The position numbers were made by a program, and so were the translations under genes. Below are positions 54,108 through 61,800 of a stretch of DNA of 64,000 nt, piece by piece. The stretch spans positions 5,977,001 through 6,041,000 of the forward strand of contig CP051247.1 of NCBI GenBank assembly GCA_017795105.1. The letters are read 5' to 3'. The notes below the pieces were generated by a model. That model had not been told where the DNA came from. It searched no databases and worked only from the letters and a program-made list of their open reading frames with translations. The DNA comes from Planctomycetaceae bacterium (GTDB lineage: Bacteria; Planctomycetota; Planctomycetia; Planctomycetales; Planctomycetaceae). Every line of letters starts with the position of its first letter. The stretch's first letter is position 1.

Positions 54108-54830
54108 ATGCGAAATCACGTCGCAATGGCAATCGTCTACGGACTTCTGGTCGCCTATTCGATCGTTCTTCTCGGAATCGAATGGACGACCTCCCAGGAC
54201 TATGTCCGAAACTTCTTCACCGATGTTACCGGCCCCGTTCCATTCTACGCGGTTAATACGACGCTCAGCGTTTCATTGCTCTGGGGGACGGCTTTACTCT
54301 TTGGCGTCTGTGCGTTCTGCAGCCGCGAACAGAAGGCAACTACCGCTCAGAACTTCTACCTAAGCCAGACGGCAATCTTCTTCTGGCTCGGCTTTGACGA
54401 TCGGTTTCAGTTTCACGAGAAAGCGTCGGCCTTCCTAACGATTCGGGACGAATGGATCTTGCTGGCCGTCGCGGGGCTTGAGCTGGCGCTCCTGCTGAAG
54501 TACTCCCGGGTCTACTTGCCGAAATCTGCCAATCGGTATTTCATAAGTGCTTCGCTGCTGTTCGTCGGAATGATCATTGTCGACGGGCTCTTTCCGCACG
54601 ATCTCGTACTGCGCCTTTCCAGTGAGGACATTCTGAAGACCTGGGCCTGTTTCCAGTTCGCACTTGCTGCATGGAGCACTGTAACATTCCAGATTCGCTT
54701 GCTGAGCGGAGGGGGAGAGGAATCGCCCGATGGGCTTCGGAGTAGCAGCCGCCTTCTGGGCAATTCTGAACAGCCTGTGGCCCGAAGTCACGATCGGGTT
54801 CAGATCCTCGCTGTGCGGAATCATTCATGA
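54108..54830 (+). CDS. Six-helix membrane protein of unknown function
   Basis: 240 residues from ATG 54108 with GAGAGG about 6 nt upstream; TTG 54075 is an alternative. Six hydrophobic helices are predicted (AMAIVYGLLVAYSIVLLGIE, VSLLWGTALLFGVCAF, LSQTAIFFWLGF, WILLAVAGLELALLL, FISASLLFVGMIIVDG, WACFQFALAAWSTVTF). Charged residues DDRFQFHEK lie between helices 3 and 4. I recognise no family. The 4-bp overlap with the ATP-grasp gene suggests the two work together in the exopolysaccharide locus. Confidence 0.7.
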   Translation: MRNHVAMAIVYGLLVAYSIVLLGIEWTTSQDYVRNFFTDVTGPVPFYAVNTTLSVSLLWGTALLFGVCAFCSREQKATTAQNFYLSQTAIFFWLGFDDRFQFHEKASAFLTIRDEWILLAVAGLELALLLKYSRVYLPKSANRYFISASLLFVGMIIVDGLFPHDLVLRLSSEDILKTWACFQFALAAWSTVTFQIRLLSGGGEESPDGLRSSSRLLGNSEQPVARSHDRVQILAVRNHS

Positions 54831-56062
54831 AAGCGTCGCAGGTTTCGAACACTCCGGGGCCGGTTCTCATTCTTGGAGACGACGCGCGGACCGTGCTTCC
54901 TATCGCTCGATCGCTCGGTAAACGAGGAGCCGAGATTCATCTGGCGTGGACGTCTCGTTCCGGAATCCTGACTTCGAGCCGATATATCGAGCGCACACAC
55001 GATACGCCGCTTGAACCGGGAGATGCAGCAGGAACACTCGCTCTGCTGACCCAGCTTCTGCACCGCCATGAGATCGAAACCGTGTTCCCGGCGACAGAGA
55101 ACGCGACCGTATTTCTCTGCCGTCATCGCGACCAGCTTCCGAAAGACGTTCGATTTGCCATTCCGAATCGACGAGCAGCTGAAGTTGTTTTCGACAAACA
55201 TCGCACGCAACTGCTCGCTCAGGAATTAGGCGTCCCGATTCCTGCAACGCATTTCGTCGAATCTCAGGCGGCGTTGCTGAAGGTTCTCCGTGATCTCAAG
55301 GGGCCGGTCGTGGCCAAGCCTCTTTCGTCGACTTCCCAGTTGTGTACCGAGAAACAGTTCGTCCGAGTGTTCGAGAATGCCGAGGCATTACGGTCGGGCA
55401 TGAGAGCCCGGCCGAACTATCCGGTTCTCATTCAGGAACACTTCCAGGGCGAAGGGCAGGGGATTGGCTTCCTGGCCCGGCGAGGTGATATGCGACGTTT
55501 CACCCAGCATCGCCGCTTGCACGAAACCACGGGGCATGGAAGTACCTACCGGGAAACGATGCCAGTGAACCCGGAGCTGGAAACGGCGGCTCGAAAGCTG
55601 ATTGCCAAACTTGAGTTTGATGGCGTCGGCATGTGCGAGTTTCGTGTCGATCCGAAATCCGGCCGATGGATTCTCATGGAGATCAACGGTCGCTTTTGGG
55701 GATCGTTACCGCTTGCCACGGCAGCCGGGGTTGATTTCCCCTGGCTCTACTATCAGCAGCAGCACGATATCGACGTCGAGTCTTCCGGAACCTATCGCGT
55801 GGGAGTCCGCGCGCGAATGTTCCGCGAAGACCTTCGCTGGATGTGGCGAAGCTGGAGACGACACGACCAACGGAACACCGGCGATGACGGCTGGAGAATC
55901 TCCCAGATCTCTCGAGGGCGTCTCTCCTACGATCTATTCAGGCTCCTCACCGGCTTCGACTATATCGACAGCTTTTGCTGGTCCGATCTCCGCCCTTTTC
56001 GCACCGAAGTGAGCCTGCTCGCTTCCAAACTGCTTCAGCGAAAACAACGACCTTCGTTATAG
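54827..56062 (+). CDS. ATP-grasp ligase of the carbamoyl-phosphate-synthase-like group
   Basis: 411 residues, ATGA overlap with the previous gene. A Rossmann-like N-terminal part (GPVLILGDDARTVLPIARSL) precedes the ATP-grasp domain. A nucleotide-binding lysine (K164, VVAKPLSS), a hinge EHFQGEGQGIGF and metal-binding residues E271 and E285/N287 (WILMEINGRFWGSL) are visible. The family joins a carboxylate to an amine or thiol using ATP. ATP-grasp proteins of this type are found in many exopolysaccharide loci, including the exosortase-linked type, where they may modify the polymer with amino acids. No exosortase is present here. Substrate unknown. It is the last gene of the locus. Confidence 0.85.
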   Translation: MKASQVSNTPGPVLILGDDARTVLPIARSLGKRGAEIHLAWTSRSGILTSSRYIERTHDTPLEPGDAAGTLALLTQLLHRHEIETVFPATENATVFLCRHRDQLPKDVRFAIPNRRAAEVVFDKHRTQLLAQELGVPIPATHFVESQAALLKVLRDLKGPVVAKPLSSTSQLCTEKQFVRVFENAEALRSGMRARPNYPVLIQEHFQGEGQGIGFLARRGDMRRFTQHRRLHETTGHGSTYRETMPVNPELETAARKLIAKLEFDGVGMCEFRVDPKSGRWILMEINGRFWGSLPLATAAGVDFPWLYYQQQHDIDVESSGTYRVGVRARMFREDLRWMWRSWRRHDQRNTGDDGWRISQISRGRLSYDLFRLLTGFDYIDSFCWSDLRPFRTEVSLLASKLLQRKQRPSL

Positions 56063-56253
56063 GCGGGCGTCGCCTGCGACTTGCCAGTTCTGGCACCGGG
56101 AAACGACCTGCGGAAAGACGCTCAGGTATCCGGTGAGTGAAACTCTCTGACGGAATCTGCTATCATCCGAGACGTGGGGCAGAAGGATCTTCCCATACGA
56201 TGCGACTGTTCGCTCGTCTTTCAGATTGCACCTTTCTTCATTGAAGAGTTTCC

Positions 56254-58305
56254 ATGTTGAACGCACTTAAAAACCACCTGATGGCGATTCCGTTGGCAGT
56301 TGGACTGGCTGTTTCCGCCCTATCGAGTTCGAGCGCTCTGGCTGAGACCCCGTTGCTGGATCGGGAGTTGTTCTTTGGCAACCCGCAGATTTCGAGTGGC
56401 CAGCTGAGTCCGGACGGGAAGTTCATTTCGTTCATGAAGCCGTTTCATGGCATTATGAACGTCTGGGTCAAAGAGTTCTCGGAGCCATTCGACAAAGCTC
56501 GTCCGCTCACCGACAGCAAACGCCCCTTGTATGGGTACACCTGGACCGAAGACGGAAAGTACATTCTGTTCGTCAAGGACTCCGATGGGGACGAGAACAT
56601 TAATCTGTTCGCTGTCGATCCCAACGCGAAGCCGGCTGAAGGCATGGAAACGCCGGAGTCGCGGAATCTGACGCCGATGAAGGACGTGACTACCCGAATC
56701 GTGCACGCCAGTCAGAAGAATCCGGATCTGCTCTGGGTTGGGCTGAATGACCGGGACAAAGCCTGGCACGATCTCTATCGCCTTAGCATCTCGACCGGCG
56801 AGTTGACTCTGGTCTATCAGAACGAGGATCGCATTACCGGTTACGAATTCGACTGGGACGATAACCTGCGACTGCTTAGTCGAACGGACGCGGCCGGAAA
56901 CGAGACGCTGCTGCGGAAAGACGGCGACGAACTGGTCCCGATTTATGAAACGTCCGTGACTGAGAGTGCGAGCGTTCGGGGCTGGGATCCAGAGAACGAG
57001 AACTTCTATCTGACGACCAATAAGGGCGATCTGGATCTGACGACTCTCTTCGAGATGAATCCAGAGACCAAAGAGCTGACCCTTCTTGAGAGCGACCCGA
57101 AGAATCGAGTCGACTTCGGTGGGCTCCGCATCGATCGGAATACTCGTGAGATAATCTCGACGTCCTACACCGACGATAAGACGCGATACTACTGGCGGGA
57201 TCAAACCTGGGAAGCCAACTACAAGTTTCTCCAGGAACAGTTCCCCGGTCGAGAGATAGCGTTTCAAAACGCGACCAACGATTACAGTAAGTTTCTGATC
57301 GCCGTGCATGGCGACAAGTACGCCGCCGAGGCGTGGTACTTCGACGCGGAAGAACGGGAGCTGATTCACCAGTACACGCCGCGGCCAGAACTGAAAGAGG
57401 TCGAAGAACATCTCGCTCCGATGAAGCCAATCCGGTACGCGAGCAGCGATGGTCTGGAGATCCCGGGATATCTGACTTTGCCGACCGGCAAGGAGCCGAA
57501 GAATCTGCCTGTTGTCGTTCTCGTTCACGGCGGCCCCAAAGGTCCGCGTGATTCCTGGGGATATGATTCTCAGGCTCAATTCCTGGCCAACCGTGGGTAT
57601 GCGGTGCTGCAACCGAACTTCCGGGCCAGTGGTGGTTACGGGAAGAAGTTCCTCAACGCGGGTGACCTGCAGTGGGGCAAACTGATGCAGGACGATATCA
57701 CCTGGGGGGTGAAGTATCTCATTGATGAGGGAATCGCCGACGAAGACCGGGTGGCCATCATGGGCGGAAGCTACGGCGGCTATGCAACGCTGGCCGGACT
57801 GGCCTACACGCCGGAACTCTACGCCTGTGGAGTCGATATCGTGGGCCCGAGCAATATCTTCACCTTGCTCGATTCCATCCCTCCGTACTGGGAAGCGGGA
57901 CGTGCGTTCCTGTACGGCATGGTCGGAGATCCAAACACCGAAGAAGGCCGGAAGCTGATTCGGGAAGCCAGTCCGCTCTTCAGTGCCGATAAGATCTCGA
58001 AGCCGCTCTTGATCGTCCAGGGAGCGAACGATCCCCGCGTGAAGCAGGCCGAGGCCGATCAGATCGCAATCGCATTGCGAGATCGGGGTCATGAAGTCAG
58101 TTATCTGCTGGCCGATGACGAAGGCCACGGCTTCGCCAAACCGGTCAATCGGATGGCCATGTACGCCGAGATCGAAGCCTTCCTGGCCGAACAGATTGGC
58201 GGACGCTATCAGGAGGATATGCCCGAGGATGTCGCGGAACGGCTGGAAGAATTGCGGGTCGACGTAAGCAAGGTCACCTACGAACCGGCTGCGGAAGAAA
58301 AGTGA
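56254..58305 (+). CDS. Secreted S9-family (prolyl oligopeptidase/dipeptidyl peptidase-like) serine peptidase
   Basis: 683 residues. A signal peptide (hydrophobic 10-22, likely cleavage after ALA at 28-30) directs it to the periplasm or outside. Residues about 35-380 are a beta-propeller (GYTWTEDGKYILFVKDSDGD, GYEFDWDDNLRLLSRTD). Residues about 390-660 are the alpha/beta-hydrolase domain. The catalytic triad is S506 in GGSYGG, D593 in GANDPR and H625 in EGHGF. All are intact. Members cleave short peptides, often after proline. It is separated from the exopolysaccharide genes by 191 nt and is probably independent. A TIM or dipeptidyl peptidase specificity cannot be read by eye. Confidence 0.93.
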   Translation: MLNALKNHLMAIPLAVGLAVSALSSSSALAETPLLDRELFFGNPQISSGQLSPDGKFISFMKPFHGIMNVWVKEFSEPFDKARPLTDSKRPLYGYTWTEDGKYILFVKDSDGDENINLFAVDPNAKPAEGMETPESRNLTPMKDVTTRIVHASQKNPDLLWVGLNDRDKAWHDLYRLSISTGELTLVYQNEDRITGYEFDWDDNLRLLSRTDAAGNETLLRKDGDELVPIYETSVTESASVRGWDPENENFYLTTNKGDLDLTTLFEMNPETKELTLLESDPKNRVDFGGLRIDRNTREIISTSYTDDKTRYYWRDQTWEANYKFLQEQFPGREIAFQNATNDYSKFLIAVHGDKYAAEAWYFDAEERELIHQYTPRPELKEVEEHLAPMKPIRYASSDGLEIPGYLTLPTGKEPKNLPVVVLVHGGPKGPRDSWGYDSQAQFLANRGYAVLQPNFRASGGYGKKFLNAGDLQWGKLMQDDITWGVKYLIDEGIADEDRVAIMGGSYGGYATLAGLAYTPELYACGVDIVGPSNIFTLLDSIPPYWEAGRAFLYGMVGDPNTEEGRKLIREASPLFSADKISKPLLIVQGANDPRVKQAEADQIAIALRDRGHEVSYLLADDEGHGFAKPVNRMAMYAEIEAFLAEQIGGRYQEDMPEDVAERLEELRVDVSKVTYEPAAEEK

Positions 58306-58351
58306 CGCGCTGACGGAGTTCGGCCATCGAGCGATGGTCCCAGGGCCCGTG

Positions 58352-58375
58352 AACTCTCAGCGGCCTTCGAGAGTT
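58352..58375. repeat. Perfect 7-bp hairpin after the S9 peptidase gene
   Basis: AACTCTC pairs with GAGAGTT around 10 nt. No T run follows, so terminator function is uncertain. Confidence 0.4.
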
Positions 58376-58379
58376 GAAC

Positions 58380-58444
58380 ATGGTATCGCACGTACGAAGT
58401 GCCGGGAGCAGGTCTCCGACGGGCAACCGTATTTGCGATACCAT
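58380..58444. repeat. Perfect 11-bp inverted repeat with 43-nt spacer
   Basis: ATGGTATCGCA at 58380-58390 and TGCGATACCAT at 58434-58444 are exact complements. The spacer can itself pair partly. It lies in a gene-free stretch and has no adjacent transposase. Confidence 0.65.
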
Positions 58445-58892
58445 TTGCTTGCGCGAGATAGATATCTCGCCGATCGGAATCGACGAGTTTCACCGTCCTC
58501 GCAGGCGTGTAACTTCGGTCAAAAGGATGAATGCTGGCACTTCCTGAGGCAATAGCCGTTTGATCGGATGTGCCTTGCTGCGCATGCAGGTATCTTTGAT
58601 AACGGTCTTGAGCAGCTCATGCGAATTGCTCGAAATCAGGGCGTCAATAAAAAGATTCTCAATCTCCCGAACTTTGCAGATTTCCTCGATTCTGCCTTAT
58701 AAACGGGTTTCCCCGTTCGTTATTGTACACTGGTCCGATTGCGGGGTGACCAGATGTGAGCGTTGCGTCATTTCTCGGAGATCGCGATCCCGAGCCGATC
58801 GCAGGCCCCTCGATTCTCGCATCACATGCGATCTCGCCTCTCAATGCTGCCCAACGCTCCACGCCAGGATGCTAGAGACAAGGTTAAAGACA
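58445..58892 (+). other. Intergenic stretch before the last surface-protein gene, nothing else supported
   Basis: No gene and no clear promoter. A small hairpin (AACGGG/CCCGTT, 58702-58717) is present. The start codon at 58893 has AAGG about 11 nt upstream. Confidence 0.4.
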
Positions 58893-61800
58893 ATGTCGCG
58901 CTGGACCTTCCTTTCCAAAACTTCACTCTTCGCTCCGATGTTCCAGGGGATCGCGTTTCGTGCACTGCGGCAGGGGGCGGCCCGGCGACGTTCACGACAG
59001 ATGCGCCAAGAACAGGCCATCGGCGTGGGAGATGAGTGTGAAGCCCGCATACTCCTGGCGGCGATCACAGTCGATGACTCTGGAGGAAGCGACTTCACCA
59101 CGATTCAGGCCGCCGTGAACGCGGCCGCCGCCGGGGATGTCATCACAGTCAATGACGGCACTTATAACGAGACGGTCTCGCTGCAGAGCATCGGGGTGGG
59201 CGGCACGCTGACGATTCAGGCGGCGAACCCACAGCAGGCCTTCTGGAATGATGCCGGCGCGGCACTCACGGCCAGCGGTATCACCGGAAACTTCGTGATC
59301 TCAGGCTTTGATCTGGGGACTGCTTCTTTAACCAACGTGACCGGTGTCGTCACTCTGCACGACAATCTGTTCGACAGCGTCTCCGGTGCCGCAGCCGTGT
59401 CTGCGACCGTTACCGGCACGGGCGATATGGGACTTTATGTACTCGATAACGACCTCACGTCGATTTCTTCGGGCCTGGTCGCGGCGATCGACGTTAATAC
59501 TGACACTACTGATGGCGGAAGTTTTGATCTGAACATCGAAGCGAATACCTTTACAGGCTTACAATCCAATGGCATTCATGTCGGTGGAACCACTAACCTA
59601 GCTACGAAGGGCGGGACGCTGACAGCACGTGTCACCGACAACGTGTTCAGCGGTCGTCAGGGAGCTGGAGAAGATATTGGGTTCTTCGTTGGTGGAAACG
59701 ACAGCAACGACTACTTCGCCTCGATTCTGATCGACAACAACCGCACCAATCTTGCCGGGGTTCCGAGTCAGATTACGGACGCTCTCTCAATTGATTTCGA
59801 TGGGACGAATACCACTCTGTATCTGACTGTCGCGAACAATACGTTCAATCATCATGACAACGGCATGTTTATTGATGCGGATTCCACTCAAGACGGTGGA
59901 CTCTTCAATTCTCGTTTCGAGGAAAACACGCTCAATAACATTCAGGAAGAGGGAATCCATATCAGGCCATTCAGTGAACCAGGAGGAAACCGGGCAGTCT
60001 GGAATGCCGTCCTGACAGGGAACACGCTGACAAACATCAACTCCGATCTCAGTGCCGGACATGGTGGGATCGAAATCGAAGTCGACAACACCAGCGACGC
60101 GGATTACACGATCAATCTCGACGTCGTCGGGAACGTTGTTTCGATGGCCGGTGGGAGCCCGGCTGCTTCGTTCCTGGTTGATGCGAATTCGACAAATACT
60201 GCGACCGTAAACATTGAACGGGACATCGCTTCGAACAACACGGGATCCGTGACCGTTGACGATCCAGGGATGATGGTCACGATGCCATCGGCGAATGCGG
60301 TGACGGACGATAATGAACTCCGCACGATCTCTGGATTCGTGTTCAACGACAGCAACGAGGACGGCGACCAGACCGGAGAAGAGGGCGTTGGCGGCGTTCC
60401 GGTGACTCTGACCGGCACTCAGGCAATTGGCGGTTTCATTAACCTGACGACCTACACTGACATCAACGGGAATTATTCATTCCCGTCCGTCGTCCAGCCG
60501 AACGGAGCGGGGTACACACTGACTGTCGGCACCACGGCTGAATTTGGCCAGTATACATTGCAGGATGCTGTCGCAGATAGCATTGACAGCGATGTGAATC
60601 CCGCTAACGGCCAGTTCAATGTGATGTTCGTAGGTGCTGGAACGGCCATCGACGTCGACGCGGGATTAACGGCGTCAATCGCGGAAGTGAATCTTTCCGT
60701 GGACGTGAACAGTGGCACCGAAGCGGCTGGGACAGTTGTTACCGTGACTGCAACCGCAGATGCCGCAGTTTTTGGCGATCAGACTGTGGATCTCGGCGTC
60801 ACCGGCACGGGAATCACGGCGGGGGACTTCACGCTGTCGAACACCGCGATCACCATCCTTGATGGACAGACGACCGGCAGCGTGACGTTTACGATTCTCG
60901 ATGATGGCGCGCTGGAACTCACCGAAATCGCCACTCTGACAATCAGCAATCCCTCTGCCCGAATTGAGCTCGGCAGCACAGTCAGCCAGAACATCACGAT
61001 TGCCAATAATACTCCCGCAACGCTCGTTGTCGATAACGTCGTCGATGAGAGCGACGGAGACTTTTCGAACGGAGATCTGTCCCTCCGCGAAGCACTCCTG
61101 CTAGCCAACGAGAACGCGGATGCGAACACGATCACGTTCGACAATTCGCTCTCTCAGCAGGCAATCACACTTGCGGGGACCGAACTGCTCATCAGTACGG
61201 AAGTGACAATCCAGGGACTCGGGGCAGAGAATCTTACGATCGATGCCGACGGGCAGTCTCGCGTTTTTCAGATCGACGATGGAAATGCGGGGAACGAACT
61301 CAACGTCAGCATCAGCGGGCTGACGATCACGAACGGGCTCACTCTGAATTCCGATGGCACGGTTAACGCCGGGCGCGGAGGAGCCATTCATACCTACGAG
61401 AATCTTGAGCTCACCGCCGTTCACGTTTCGGACAGTGAGGCCGATTCTGACGGCGGAGGCATCTGGGTTCGCTACGGCGATCTCGATGTTGTCGACAGTA
61501 CGATCTCCGGGAATATCGCGAAGTTCCACGGAGGCGGGATCTACAGTCGCTCAAACACGACCACGATTTTCAACAGCACGGTCTCAGGAAACACATTGAC
61601 GGCCGGTAACTCCGCGGTCGCCGGCGGCGGAATCTACGGGACCGGGAACACCGTCTCGGTGCAGTTCAGTACGATCACGGGCAACACGGCTCGGACGGGA
61701 GGCGGATTGTTCGGAGTCGATACCTTGTCGCACTCCATTGTCGCCAATAACAGCGCTCCGGTCGGACCGGATATCACCGGATCGTTCGTCGCCAATTACA

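Noticed and set aside
56320..58128. A 602-codon minus-strand open frame
   Set aside because: It lies fully antisense to the S9 peptidase gene, which has a signal peptide and an intact catalytic triad. The antisense product has no family features.
58525..58545. TGGCAC at 58532 as a second sigma-54 promoter
   Set aside because: The -12 position is GG rather than GC and no TTGC follows at the required spacing.
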